Of a stretch of 64,000 nucleotides of DNA, positions 1 to 8,862 are shown piece after piece. A program made the position numbers and the translations under genes. Every line of letters begins with the position of its first letter. Position 1 is the first letter of the stretch. The notes under the pieces are model-generated. The model was given only the letters and a program-made list of their open reading frames with translations. It did not search any database and had not been told where the DNA came from. This stretch comes from Fen-1058 sp964398185 (GTDB lineage Bacteria; Chloroflexota; Anaerolineae; Fen-1058): NCBI GenBank assembly GCA_964398185.1, contig CAYNML010000020.1, positions 9,776-73,775 of the forward strand, given 5' to 3'.

Positions 1-699
1 AACGAGGCGACGAAGCGCGTGCGCGGAAAGTTGTAAATCTCAAACGGCGTGCCCACCTGCTCGATCGCGCCGCGATTCATCACCACGACCCGATCGGACA
101 ACGACAGCGCTTCTTCCTGATCGTGCGTGACAAAGATGGCCGTGATGCCCAGTTCGCGTTGAATGCGTCTGATCTCGGCGCGCAGTTCGCCGCGCACTTT
201 GGCATCCAGCGCCGAGAGCGGTTCGTCGAGCAACAGCACTTCGGGTTGAATGGCTAAAGCGCGCGCCAGCGCCACGCGCTGCTGCTGCCCGCCCGAGAGT
301 TGATACGGATACCGATCGGCATACTCCGGCAGGTGGATCAGATCGAGCATCTCAGCCACGCGGCGTTTGATGTTGGCCTTGCCCTGACCCGCCACGCGCA
401 ACCCAAAGCCGATGTTGCCCGCCACCGTGAGATTGGGAAACAGCGCGTACGATTGAAACACCATGCCCACATTGCGCTTGTTGGGCGGCACGTTGGTGAT
501 GTCTCGATCGTTCACGCGGATCGATCCGGTGGACGGTTTTTCAAACCCGGCGATCAGGCGCAGCACGGTGGTCTTGCCGCAGCCCGACGGGCCAAGGAAG
601 GACACGAATTGGCCGCGCGGCACGTGCAGGTTGAAGTCGTTCACGGCGACGACGTGTTGAAAGACTTTGGAGATGTTGGTGAGTTCGAGAAAGATCATC
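1..699 (-). CDS. ABC transporter ATP-binding protein (C-terminus cut by window edge)
   Basis: ATPase subunit of the importer encoded just upstream on the same strand; it would power uptake through the two permeases. The first 233 residues are visible. In order they show Walker A (GPSGCGKTT), the Q-loop, the signature LSGGQQQRVALARAL, Walker B (VLLLDEPLSALD) and the H-switch (FVTHDQEEAL). These are typical of the PotA/FbpC/CysA class, so a C-terminal TOBE domain probably lies outside the window. The ATG at 699 directly abuts the permease stop codon (700-702), which suggests translational coupling. The substrate cannot be read from this subunit; the family includes polyamine, iron, sulfate and phosphonate importers. 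Confidence 0.93.
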
Positions 700-1494
700 T
701 TACCGTGCCCCACCCAGTGCCTGCTGCGGCGCGCCGCGGCTGGACGTGAATTGGATCAGGCCCAGCGAGGCCCACGTCAGCGCATAACTGATGATGGCCA
801 GCGCCGCCGGTTCGTAGGCTTTGTTCATGCCGATCGAGACCATGTAGACGCCGAAGGCCGGTCGGGCCAGGAAGGACGCCAGGATCAGTTCGCCGACGAC
901 GGTGGCAAACGTGATCAACGCGCCGCTGATGACGGCCATCCGCAAGTTCGGAAAAATCACGCGCGCCAGAATCGACGGCCAACTGGCGCCGAGGCTTTGC
1001 GCCGCTTCGGTCAGGCCGCGCACGTCCAGCGAGCGCAAACCGATATCGACCGCGCGATACATGTAGGGAAACGTCAGCACGATGTAGCCGCCGATCAACA
1101 AGAGATCGGTGGTGAAGGTGTTGTCCGTCAACGCCAGCGGCGGGCGGCTGTACGTGCGGATGAGTCCGAAGATCAACACCACGGCCGGGATCACAAACGG
1201 CAGCAGCGAGATCATCTCGATCACCGGGCGCAGGCGCGGCAGTTTCAGGTGCACCCAATAGGCCGTGGGCACGATCAAGATCAGGCTCAGGAGGATGGTG
1301 AAGATCGCCATGCGCACTGAGAAGCCGAAGGTCTCCAAGAAACGCGGATCGTTGAAGATGTTTTCGTAGGCCAGCAAACTGAGCTCGCCCTTTTTGGCGC
1401 GCAGGGAAAACTCCAGCGTGCCCAGCACCGGCAGCAGGAAGTACAGCGCGCCGGCGATCACAACGATCCAGGCCCACACATTGGAGCGCTTCAT
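700..1494 (-). CDS. ABC transporter permease, second subunit
   Basis: Inner-membrane permease of the binding-protein-dependent type, about 264 residues with several predicted membrane spans. The first begins near residue 8 (WAWIVVIAGALYFLLPVLG). The EAA loop that docks the ATPase is recognisable as EAAQSLGASWPSILARVIFPNL. The frame is open further upstream, but the ATG at 1494 is preferred because it overlaps the TGA of the upstream permease in an ATGA arrangement. It pairs with the 1491-2396 permease to form the channel. PotC/CysW/FbpB-type in character. Confidence 0.92.
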   Translation of the reverse strand: MKRSNVWAWIVVIAGALYFLLPVLGTLEFSLRAKKGELSLLAYENIFNDPRFLETFGFSVRMAIFTILLSLILIVPTAYWVHLKLPRLRPVIEMISLLPFVIPAVVLIFGLIRTYSRPPLALTDNTFTTDLLLIGGYIVLTFPYMYRAVDIGLRSLDVRGLTEAAQSLGASWPSILARVIFPNLRMAVISGALITFATVVGELILASFLARPAFGVYMVSIGMNKAYEPAALAIISYALTWASLGLIQFTSSRGAPQQALGGAR

Positions 1495-2396
1495 CGCAGC
1501 CACTTTTCCGTGCGGCGCTGCAAGATCGAATACAGGCCGATGCTCAGCGCCATGATGACGACCATGCCCAGCACCAGCGCATAGCCCAGGCCCGGATTGC
1601 CCAGCACATCGCCGCGAATCTGCGCGCCGACGACGATGGTCACGAGATTGATCGTGCCGCCGGTCAGCGCCTGCGCGGTGGCATACGCCCCGAAGGCATT
1701 GCCGAACAACAGAATCATCGTGCCCAGCAGCGAGGGCAGCAAGATCGGCAGGCCGATGTGCCGCCAGTATTGCCACGCCGTTGCGCCCAGGTTGGCCGAG
1801 GCTTCGCGCCATTCGCGTTTCATGTTCGCCAACGCCGGCGCGATGATTAAGATGGTCAGCGGCAGTTGAAAATACAGATAGGTCAGCGACAGCCCGGCGA
1901 AGCCGTACAGCGTGAAACCCTGCCGATACAGATCGATGCCGAGCACGCTGCTGATCAACGCCGTGATGAAGCCGGTGCGCCCGATGGTGGCGATGAACGA
2001 AAAGGCCAGCGGCACGCCGCCGAAGTTGGCCGCCAGCCCGCAGTACGTCATCAACGCCACGCGAATGCCGCGCGGCAAACCGCCCAGCGTCAGCGCGGCG
2101 GCCAACAAAAACCCGATCGTGCCACCCAGCACCGCCGTGAACAAACTGAGTTCGAGGCTGACGCGATAGGCATTGAGAATGTACGGCGTCGCCAGTCCGC
2201 GAATGTTGTCCAGCGTGAACTGGCCATCTTGATCAAACAGGCTGCCGGTAAAGAGTGTCAACGACGGCAGCACGATGAACATGACGACGAAGAAAAAGAA
2301 CGGCAGCACACCCAGCCAGTTCCAATTGATGTTGAACCGGGGACGATCCAACGCCGGGGCCGGCGCAGCCGATCGGGTTTCAGAGACCGCCGTCAT
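1491..2396 (-). CDS. ABC transporter permease, first subunit
   Basis: Permease of 301 residues. After a soluble N-terminus of about 28 residues comes a long hydrophobic segment (LGVLPFFFFVVMFIVLPSL) and further spans. An EAA-type loop (EASANLGATAWQYWRHIGLPIL) marks the ATPase contact. A strong ribosome binding site (GGAGGAGG) lies just before the ATG. Its TGA overlaps the start of the next permease by the ATGA device. The gene is separated from the binding-protein gene by a 110-bp gap holding a 14-bp perfect hairpin (2446-2485), the usual way to keep permease expression below that of the binding protein. Confidence 0.92.
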   Translation of the reverse strand: MTAVSETRSAAPAPALDRPRFNINWNWLGVLPFFFFVVMFIVLPSLTLFTGSLFDQDGQFTLDNIRGLATPYILNAYRVSLELSLFTAVLGGTIGFLLAAALTLGGLPRGIRVALMTYCGLAANFGGVPLAFSFIATIGRTGFITALISSVLGIDLYRQGFTLYGFAGLSLTYLYFQLPLTILIIAPALANMKREWREASANLGATAWQYWRHIGLPILLPSLLGTMILLFGNAFGAYATAQALTGGTINLVTIVVGAQIRGDVLGNPGLGYALVLGMVVIMALSIGLYSILQRRTEKWLR

Positions 2397-2445
2397 GGTT
2401 CCTCCTCCAGATCATGCTTGATCACCGTCAGCACCTCAGATATAC

Positions 2446-2485
2446 GGGCAGCGAGGCATCACTCATCCGCAATGCCTCGCTGCCC
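2446..2485 (-). promoter_or_regulatory. Intercistronic hairpin between binding-protein and permease genes
   Basis: A 14-bp perfect stem (GGGCAGCGAGGCAT and its complement) closes a 12-nt loop, starting about 20 nt after the binding-protein stop codon. There is no U tract, so it is not a simple terminator. In ABC importer operons such hairpins commonly stabilise the upstream message or limit read-through into the permeases. That role is inferred. Confidence 0.6.
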
Positions 2486-2506
2486 CAGGCCCAGGCTAAA
2501 CAGCGG

Positions 2507-3700
2507 TTAAGGGGCTTGCTTCACATCCACGCCCACGACTTTGTCCCACTCGGCCTTGATGGTTTCACGCACCGTCGAGAGTTGATCGACCGTAGCGAAC
2601 ACAGCGGCATCCAGCAGCTCTTTGGCCGGCATCTTCGCCATCAGTTCGGCTGACACGGCGTTGCGCTTGACGAGATCACTGTAACGTGACGGCACGCAGT
2701 AGCCCTTCATCCAGATCTGCTGACCCTCATCGCTATAGAGAAATTCCTGCCACAGGCGCGCGGCGGCGGGATTGGGCGCGTAGGCGCTAATGCCCTGCAC
2801 ATAGAAGCCGCCGAGCGTGCCTGACTTGGGATAGACGATCTCGACGCCGGGATTGCCCTTGAAATTGTCGCGCGCGGCTTTGGCCAGATAGTCCCACGCA
2901 AAGGTGATGGGCGTCTCGCCTTTGGCAAAGGTGCCGCTGGTGGCGATGACGGGCAGCAAGTTGCCGGCTTCGTTCATCTGCTTGAAGTATGCCAGGCCGG
3001 GTTGCGCATCATCAGCCGCGCCGCCATTGGCCAGCGCGGCGGCCTGCACGGTTTGCACTGCCTGATTCGACGCGCGCGGATCTCCCGCCAGCGCGACCTG
3101 ACCCTGGTAGTCGCTGCTCAACAGATCGGCCCAGTCCTGTGGAATCTTCTTCACGAGATCGGTATTGACCTGAAAGGCCAGCACGCCGCCGTAATCGGAA
3201 TACCAGTAACCATCGGGATCTTTGAGGCCCGCGATCGAATCCCAGCCCTGCACCTTGTACGGCGCGAGCAAGCCTTCTTCTTTCGAGGTCGGGCCATACG
3301 CCACGCCGACGTCAACCACGTCGGGCGCTTGCGGGCCTTTGCTCTCTTTGTTGGCGCGGATCGCTTCCAGTTCATCAGCTGAACCGGCTTCGGGATTCAA
3401 CTCCGTCACGTCGAGGCCGTACTTCGCCTTGAACGTATCGATCATCTCGCCGTAGTTGCACCAGTCGCGGGGCAGCGCGATGACGCTGAGCTTGCCTTCG
3501 GCCTTGGCCGCTGCGATCAAGGCGTCAAGACCGCCGCCCTCGGACGCGGATTTCATCTTGGACCAGTCGACCTGGGCCGCCGCCGTCGGCGCAGCCTGGG
3601 TCGCGGGCGTGGTGGCGGCGCTCATTGCACCCCCGCAGGCGCTTAACACGACGCTGATCAACCACAACAGGGACACCGTCATAAATAACTTGCTGCGCAT
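2507..3700 (-). CDS. ABC transporter substrate-binding lipoprotein
   Basis: Extracellular solute-binding protein of about 397 residues, anchored as a lipoprotein: hydrophobic signal followed by lipobox LSAC, then an Ala/Thr/Pro-rich spacer. The mature part resembles the PotD/FbpA/AfuA class of periplasmic binding proteins, including DGYWYSDYGGVLAFQVNTDL and the hinge-region run PQDWADLLSSDYQGQVAL. The ATG at 3700 (MRSKLF) is chosen over an upstream in-frame ATG at 3733 because AAGGAG sits at correct spacing and the signal peptide begins there. It is the first gene of the four-gene importer operon. The ligand is unknown; iron, polyamine, thiamine or an organophosphonate are all compatible. Confidence 0.9.
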   Translation of the reverse strand: MRSKLFMTVSLLWLISVVLSACGGAMSAATTPATQAAPTAAAQVDWSKMKSASEGGGLDALIAAAKAEGKLSVIALPRDWCNYGEMIDTFKAKYGLDVTELNPEAGSADELEAIRANKESKGPQAPDVVDVGVAYGPTSKEEGLLAPYKVQGWDSIAGLKDPDGYWYSDYGGVLAFQVNTDLVKKIPQDWADLLSSDYQGQVALAGDPRASNQAVQTVQAAALANGGAADDAQPGLAYFKQMNEAGNLLPVIATSGTFAKGETPITFAWDYLAKAARDNFKGNPGVEIVYPKSGTLGGFYVQGISAYAPNPAAARLWQEFLYSDEGQQIWMKGYCVPSRYSDLVKRNAVSAELMAKMPAKELLDAAVFATVDQLSTVRETIKAEWDKVVGVDVKQAP

Positions 3701-3886
3701 GAGTCTCGCTCCTTGTGGAAAGTAGGATGACACGCAGACATCCTAACAAACACAACACAAATCGATTTTAAGAGTTGGTTAAGGTGATTTAACTGATGAA
3801 GGGGAAATGCGCGGCGCTGTGTTAAATTCTCTTTGCGTGGATGAGACTGAATCAATGCCATCGCCCGGCGCGCCTCGGCTGACGCG

Positions 3887-4951
3887 TCAGGCGGTGTGAT
3901 GATGTGCGGTCGCTTCGTGCTGCTCCTCGCCGTGCGGATCGACGTGCACGGTCACGTCCACCAGCGCGGGCAGCGCGTGAAACAGATCGTGGCGCACCTG
4001 CTCCGCGATTTGATGGCTCTGCACGGTCGATAGATTCCCGTCCACGTCGATGTTCAACTCGGCGCGCTGGCGATGACCCAGCCAGCGCACGGTGACATCG
4101 TGCACGGCCAGCACGCCGGGGACGCGCAGTGATGTCTCCGCAATCGATCGACCTACCGCCGGATCGACCGCGTCCATCAGGCGATACCACATCTCGCGCG
4201 CGGCATTCCACACCACGATCAAGATCGCCAGGCCGATGACGAAGCCCAGCAGCGGATCAGCCAGCGGAAAACCGATCGCCACGCCGATCACTCCGACGAG
4301 CACGCCCAGCGAGGTGAAACCGTCGGTGCGCGCGTGCAGGCCGTCGGCCACCAGCGCCGCCGATCCGATTTCACGCCCCACGCGGATGCGAAAGATCGCC
4401 ACGGCTTCGTTCCCCAGAAAGCCGATGATGGCTGCGGCGGCCACCCAGCCGAGATTGTCGATCGGCTGCGGGTTCGCGATGCGATCGATCGACTGGCGAA
4501 AGACCTCGAGCGCCGTGAGGAAGATCATCACGACGATCAACACGCCCGCCAGATCCTCGGCGCGACCGTAGCCGTAGGTGTAGCGATCGTTGCGCGGGCG
4601 GCGGGCCAGTGTGAACGCGATCCACAAGGGGATGGCCGTGAGCGCGTCGGAGAAGTTGTGGATCGTATCGGCCAGCAGCGCCACGCTGCCGCTGATCGCT
4701 ACGATGATCACCTGAAACAACGCGGTCGCCATGAGCGCGATGAGCGAGACTTTGACGGCCCAGATACCACGCGCGTTGGACATGGCCGGATCGAGCGCAG
4801 CAGCGTAGTGACCGTGTTCGTGTGGACGCAGCAGACCCAGCAGCCAACCCTTCAATCCACTTTCATGCTCGTGATCGTGGTTATGGTCGTGGTTGCGATC
4901 AACGTGTTCATGATCATGACTGTCATGATCATCAGGATGGTGTTGGCTCAT
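3887..4951 (-). CDS. Cation diffusion facilitator (CDF) metal exporter
   Basis: Membrane metal/H+ antiporter of 354 residues, CzcD/ZitB-like. The N-terminus is a strongly His/Asp-rich tail (HDHNHDHEHE) typical of zinc-binding CDF proteins. Membrane spans follow, with the metal-site motif of helix 2 (LLADTIHNFSDAL, HxxxD) and a second HxxxD in helix 5 (VADGLHARTDGFTS). A cytosolic C-terminal domain (LRVPGVLAVHDVTVRW) precedes another His-rich tail (EEQHEATAHHHTA). The likely role is efflux of zinc or a related divalent metal from the cytoplasm. A 13-bp dyad (4970-4982) lies just upstream. Confidence 0.93.
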   Translation of the reverse strand: MSQHHPDDHDSHDHEHVDRNHDHNHDHEHESGLKGWLLGLLRPHEHGHYAAALDPAMSNARGIWAVKVSLIALMATALFQVIIVAISGSVALLADTIHNFSDALTAIPLWIAFTLARRPRNDRYTYGYGRAEDLAGVLIVVMIFLTALEVFRQSIDRIANPQPIDNLGWVAAAAIIGFLGNEAVAIFRIRVGREIGSAALVADGLHARTDGFTSLGVLVGVIGVAIGFPLADPLLGFVIGLAILIVVWNAAREMWYRLMDAVDPAVGRSIAETSLRVPGVLAVHDVTVRWLGHRQRAELNIDVDGNLSTVQSHQIAEQVRHDLFHALPALVDVTVHVDPHGEEQHEATAHHHTA

Positions 4952-4969
4952 TGTTCTTCCTCGCGGCTG

Positions 4970-4982
4970 TACTGTTACAGTA
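4970..4982. promoter_or_regulatory. Short dyad upstream of the CDF gene, possible operator
   Basis: TACTGTTACAGTA is a perfect inverted repeat around one central base, located 19-31 bp upstream of the CDF start codon. Metal exporters are often controlled by MerR- or ArsR-type repressors binding such dyads near the promoter, but no regulator gene is adjacent and the sequence does not match a familiar consensus. Operator function is only a suggestion. Confidence 0.3.
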
Positions 4983-5113
4983 ATGGTACGCGAGATTCTA
5001 CACTTGAGCCAGAGGGCCGATCAGGGGATCCGCTAAAGATAGATTGCCGAGGGAAGCAAACCAGTGGAATCAAGACACCTTTGAAGAGTGAATGAGCAGA
5101 AGTGCATCCTTGC

Positions 5114-5495
5114 TTAATGCAACTCGCCACCACCGTCGCAATCGGCTGTACACATTGGTGCTCCTGGAGTTCGCACTGTTGTATCTAATAATACAAATTT
5201 AGAGTTGAGGATAATTGCCTCTCGGCTCTTATCCAACTCGGCTTTCACCGTCTGTTTAAGTGGACGTGTACAGCTTGCTGGAGAAGCAGCCTTTGGGTCT
5301 AAACGTACCAGATAATTTCTTAGTGACCGCATCGTATTCTTTGAAGCAAACTAATCCAGCATTTTCAATCGTCACCATCTTCTGAGGTAGGAGCGTTAAC
5401 GCGGGTGCGGGTGTGGGTGTTGAGGTAGATGTAGTAACACATGCTGTCAATAGACTGGGCAGCAAGAAGAAGAGCACGAACAGCCTTTTGCTCAT
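5114..5495 (-). pseudogene. Small secreted lipoprotein interrupted by a +1 frameshift
   Basis: The 5' part (start at 5495, MSKRLF) gives a signal peptide with lipobox LTAC, a Thr/Pro spacer and a short domain ending ...RPKGCFSS, after which that frame stops at 5256. The adjacent frame continues with SCTRPLKQTVKAELDKSR down to the stop at 5114 and has a plausible Cys-containing end (PMCTADCDGGG). Removing one A near 5270 joins the two into one coherent protein of about 127 residues. It is therefore either a recently broken gene or an assembly error. No function is recognised. Confidence 0.6.
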
Positions 5496-5623
5496 ATCGT
5501 GACTCCTAGCGCAGGATAGTAGGAAGATAAACGGAATACCGGGTCGTGGCAAGTGTGATGCCTCAAGTATGATTCTACATTAGATCATCACGCGCTCCAA
5601 TCCGTTCTTGCGTTTTACCCTCC

Positions 5624-5665
5624 GCATTCCGAATTCCACATTCTGCATTCCGCTTCACGCTTCGT
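5624..5665. repeat. Degenerate heptamer tandem repeat (GCATTCC type)
   Basis: Consecutive 7-bp units GCATTCC, GAATTCC, ACATTCT, GCATTCC, GCTTCAC. The array lies between the divergent small lipoprotein gene and the CPBP-GNAT gene. It belongs to the set of short-period arrays found throughout this window. Confidence 0.6.
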
Positions 5666-5725
5666 TTGCCTTTTCTACTCGACCTCACTACAATCACCCC
5701 CAGCCCCTTCCCACAGGACTGCACC

Positions 5726-7828
5726 ATGAACACCACCGTGCCACGCCTCGCCTCGCGCCGTTTCGATGTGCTGCTCACGCTGTTCGGATTTCTGGGCCTC
5801 GCGCTATTCCTGGCATTCTACGATGTTGCCTTGCCCGACGCGGCCATCGACCTGACCCTCTCGCGCGATCAGATCGCACAGCGCGCCAACGATTATTTGA
5901 AGTCGCAGGGCTACGATGTGGGCGATTATGAATTCGTGGTCGACTTCGATCAGAGTTGGTGGGCGTCCATTTATTTGCAGCGCACGCTGGGCGTGGCCGA
6001 GACCAATCGGCTGGTGAAGGCCGAGCGGCTGCCCATCTGGACGTGGAACGCGCGCTGGTTCAAGCCGCAGCAGCAGGAGGAATTCTCGCTGGAACTCATG
6101 CCCGACGGCGAAGTGATCGGCTTCTCGCACACCATCTCGGAAAGCGCGTCCGGGGCAGCGCTCGATCAGGCCGCGGCGCGCGCCATCGCCGAGAAATACC
6201 TGAGCGCCGATCGGCAGTTGAACCTGAGCGATCTGGAAGAGACGGCGGCGTCCTCGAACGAGCAGCCGGGCGGACGTATCGATCATCACTTCGAGTGGAA
6301 GCGCCGCGATTTCGCAATCGGCGACGGCGATCTGCGCCGCGCGATCAGCGTGCAGGGCGACCAGGTGGGCAGCTACTGGTACTGGCTGCGCGTGCCGGAA
6401 GCGTTTGAACGCGACTTCTCCGCGCAGCGCAACATCGCGGGCGCCATCAACAACACCGCGTACTTCGTCGGCTTCACGCTGTTCGCCGCCGTCGGCGTGG
6501 GGGCGCTGTTCTACGGTTGGTGGCGCGGCGTGATCGAGTGGCGCAAGGCGCTGTTCCCCGCGCTGCTGGCGGGCGGCATCTCGCTGCTGGCCGGCTTGAA
6601 TTATCTGCCGCTCTACAAAGCGGGTTACGCGACGACGAACAACTACCTCTTGTTCTGGCTGAGCAACGTGACCGGCATCCTGTTCGAAGCGCTGTACAAC
6701 TTTGTCTTCATTATGATCCTGTGGCTGGGCGGCACGTATCTGGCCAAACAGCGCTGGCCCCGCCAGGACAAAATCCTGCCGCGCGGCGACAAATGGCTGA
6801 CGCGCTCGTTGTACGGCTGGCGCGGCCTGATGCTGGGCGGCATTTCGTTTGGCTACGTCACGCTGTTTTATCTCGTCGCGGTGCGCTTCTTCAACAGCTG
6901 GACGCCGCTCGACGCGCCCACCGGTTACGCCGTGGCCACGCCGTTCCCATTTCTGGGTCCGCTGGCGGCCGGCATCATTCCGGCCACCACCGAAGAATTG
7001 TTGTTTCGCCTGATTGGCATCACGGCGGTCTGGCTGGCGTTCAAGAAGCGCTGGCTGGCGCTGCTCATTCCGGGTGCGCTGTGGGCCTTTGCGCACACCG
7101 GCTACGTGCGCGACCCCATCATTCTGCGCGGCATCGAGTTGACGATCAAGGCGCTGCTTGTGGGCTGGTTCTTCCTGCGCTTCGGCCTGTTCGTCACGAT
7201 CATGTATCACTTTGTCTTCAACGCCGGATTAGGCGCCATGCCTTTGCTGCGCTCCAGCGATCCGTATCTGATCCTCTCCGGGCTGATCGTGATCGCGGCG
7301 ATGTTCGCGCCCATCATCCCCGGTGTGATCGTCTGGCTGCGGCGGCGCGTCCGCCCGATTGTTCCGGTGGCGGCCCCGCAGATCGATCTCGCCACCGTGA
7401 GCGACATCGATCGCTTGACGGCGCTGGCGATCGAAGACACGGCCTGGCCGACGTGGCTGAACGATCCGGCGGTGATTGTAGTGTGCGCGCACACCAGTCC
7501 CGCCATCGTCGGCGTGGCCGCCGGCAAGATCGCTGACGACACCATCCAGATCCTCACTGCCTATGTCGATCCGCAGTGGCGGCGGCAATACCTGGGGAGC
7601 GAGTTGATCGATCGGGTGACGGAGATCGCGCGCGAGCGCGGCGCCAAGTCGATTCAGGCCACCGTCGAAACGCGTGAGGATCGCAGCATCGGTTTTATCG
7701 CCAGCCAGGGGTGGCGGCAGCGCGTGCGCGTCTACAGTCGATCGCTGCTGCCGGAGGAGAAGCCCAAAGGCTGGCGCAATGTGGTGCGCGGGTGGATCGG
7801 GCGGCTGAGGAGCAGTCCTCTCGATTGA
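5726..7828 (+). CDS. CPBP-family intramembrane protease fused to a GNAT acetyltransferase
   Basis: 700 residues. One membrane span near the N-terminus is followed by about 200 residues of soluble, probably extracytoplasmic sequence, then a polytopic membrane domain. The CPBP (Abi/Rce1-like) motifs are all present: EELLFR at 423-428, a His at 457 (AHTGY) and HFVFN at 495-499. The last 150 residues form a GNAT-like domain (AYVDPQWRRQYLGSELI, then the usual IGFIASQGW). CPBP proteases cleave membrane or prenylated substrates; what the acetyltransferase adds is unknown. The ATG at 5726 is preferred to one 60 bp upstream because it directly precedes the first membrane segment. Confidence 0.85.
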   Translation: MNTTVPRLASRRFDVLLTLFGFLGLALFLAFYDVALPDAAIDLTLSRDQIAQRANDYLKSQGYDVGDYEFVVDFDQSWWASIYLQRTLGVAETNRLVKAERLPIWTWNARWFKPQQQEEFSLELMPDGEVIGFSHTISESASGAALDQAAARAIAEKYLSADRQLNLSDLEETAASSNEQPGGRIDHHFEWKRRDFAIGDGDLRRAISVQGDQVGSYWYWLRVPEAFERDFSAQRNIAGAINNTAYFVGFTLFAAVGVGALFYGWWRGVIEWRKALFPALLAGGISLLAGLNYLPLYKAGYATTNNYLLFWLSNVTGILFEALYNFVFIMILWLGGTYLAKQRWPRQDKILPRGDKWLTRSLYGWRGLMLGGISFGYVTLFYLVAVRFFNSWTPLDAPTGYAVATPFPFLGPLAAGIIPATTEELLFRLIGITAVWLAFKKRWLALLIPGALWAFAHTGYVRDPIILRGIELTIKALLVGWFFLRFGLFVTIMYHFVFNAGLGAMPLLRSSDPYLILSGLIVIAAMFAPIIPGVIVWLRRRVRPIVPVAAPQIDLATVSDIDRLTALAIEDTAWPTWLNDPAVIVVCAHTSPAIVGVAAGKIADDTIQILTAYVDPQWRRQYLGSELIDRVTEIARERGAKSIQATVETREDRSIGFIASQGWRQRVRVYSRSLLPEEKPKGWRNVVRGWIGRLRSSPLD

Positions 7829-7932
7829 CGAGGGGCAACGAATCTGCAGCCGATAAACGGATGCGATCCGCGCTATGTGCTCAATGACCCGCAGGGGCGA
7901 GAGCGGCGGCGCCGCGTTTATGGCGGCGCGCC

Positions 7933-8382
7933 TCACTCCTCCACCCGCCGATCCTTCACCATCGACTTCCTGATCAACCAGCCCGCCGCTGATCCGATCA
8001 CGCCGATGATGTAGCGCGCGTACGCGCCGCGCGCATCAAACACCCAGCCGCTCACCGGCCCGGACACCATGCGCACGATGGCAGGCAGCGTCACGGTGAA
8101 GATGGCCATCATCGTCGTGACCTGCCGCCGGTGTGACACGTCGGCAATGAAGAGCACCGAGGCCACCGCGAAGAAACTGTAGGCCACGCCGTCGATGACG
8201 TGCGAGAAGAGAATCATTGGCACGGTGGGCGCGATGACGACACTGAGCGCGGTGGCGATGTACAGCAGGAACGAGGCGCGCAGCAGGCTGCCCGCCCGGC
8301 GCGCCTCTACCGCAACGCAGCGGGCCAGGTGTGCGCTGCGCGTCAGCGCTGACCAATGTAATGTGAGGCAAGCCTGATACAG
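7933..8382 (-). pseudogene. C-terminal remnant of an MFS transporter
   Basis: From about 8382 down to 7933 one frame encodes the C-terminal third of a major facilitator protein: SFLLYIATALSVVIAPTVP, then ILFSHVIDGVAYSFFAVASV and LPAIVRMVSGPVSGWVF. Everything corresponding to the first eight or so helices is missing. The open frame begins at a TGA abutting the next gene and has no ATG until 8223, deep in the domain. It is best read as a deletion remnant. Confidence 0.7.
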
Positions 8383-8739
8383 TCATGTCTCCTCACTTTG
8401 CTCTCGTTCAAGCGCTGCCCCTTTTTGTTTCATTGCCAGATCAAACGATCGGCGGAACAACTCCACCGCCCGATCGACATCGGCGGCCTCACGCAGATAT
8501 AAACTCACCCAGCCGCTGTCCGGCAAAATATGATGCGGCTCGGCCAGACCGGCGCTCACCACCTCGTCGCGCACCTTCGTCGGAAACGGTATATCGACGA
8601 GGTGCTCGCCGTGAATGTGGCCGAGTTCCCGTTTGCCGATGCGGTATTCTGTGCCGCCAAAGCGGTGCGGGTGTGCCTCGACATGCGGCCAACTTAACAA
8701 TGCGGCTTGAATTTTCTGCGCTGCGCCTCGCACGGCCAT
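8383..8739 (-). CDS. DUF5519 (luciferase-like domain) protein
   Basis: Small soluble protein of 118 residues matching the DUF5519/'luciferase' family: HPHRFGGTEYRIGKRELGHIHG, then DIPFPTKVRDEVV and HHILPDSGWVSLYL. Despite the family name, no light-emitting activity is implied; the biochemical role is unknown. The stop at 8383 touches the MFS remnant, so deletion of that transporter appears to have brought its tail up against this gene. Length is normal for the family. Confidence 0.75.
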   Translation of the reverse strand: MAVRGAAQKIQAALLSWPHVEAHPHRFGGTEYRIGKRELGHIHGEHLVDIPFPTKVRDEVVSAGLAEPHHILPDSGWVSLYLREAADVDRAVELFRRSFDLAMKQKGAALEREQSEET

Positions 8740-8862
8740 GTCTTCAACCTCTCAATAGTTGTAACACATTGCGGCCAACGCAAAGGACGGACGACGAAAG
8801 ATGATCTTCCGTGCCCGTCCTGCGTCGTTTGTTTCTACCGGTAAAGAATCTAGCCGATCAAA

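Noticed and set aside
5804..7210. Minus-strand open frame opposite the CPBP-GNAT gene
   Set aside because: Antisense shadow with Arg/Gln-rich sequence and no domain, while the plus strand has clear CPBP motifs.
8036..8386. Frame starting MTVSGLPHITL in the MFS remnant
   Set aside because: The MFS-like helices lie in the neighbouring frame, and this frame gives an Arg/His-rich shadow product.
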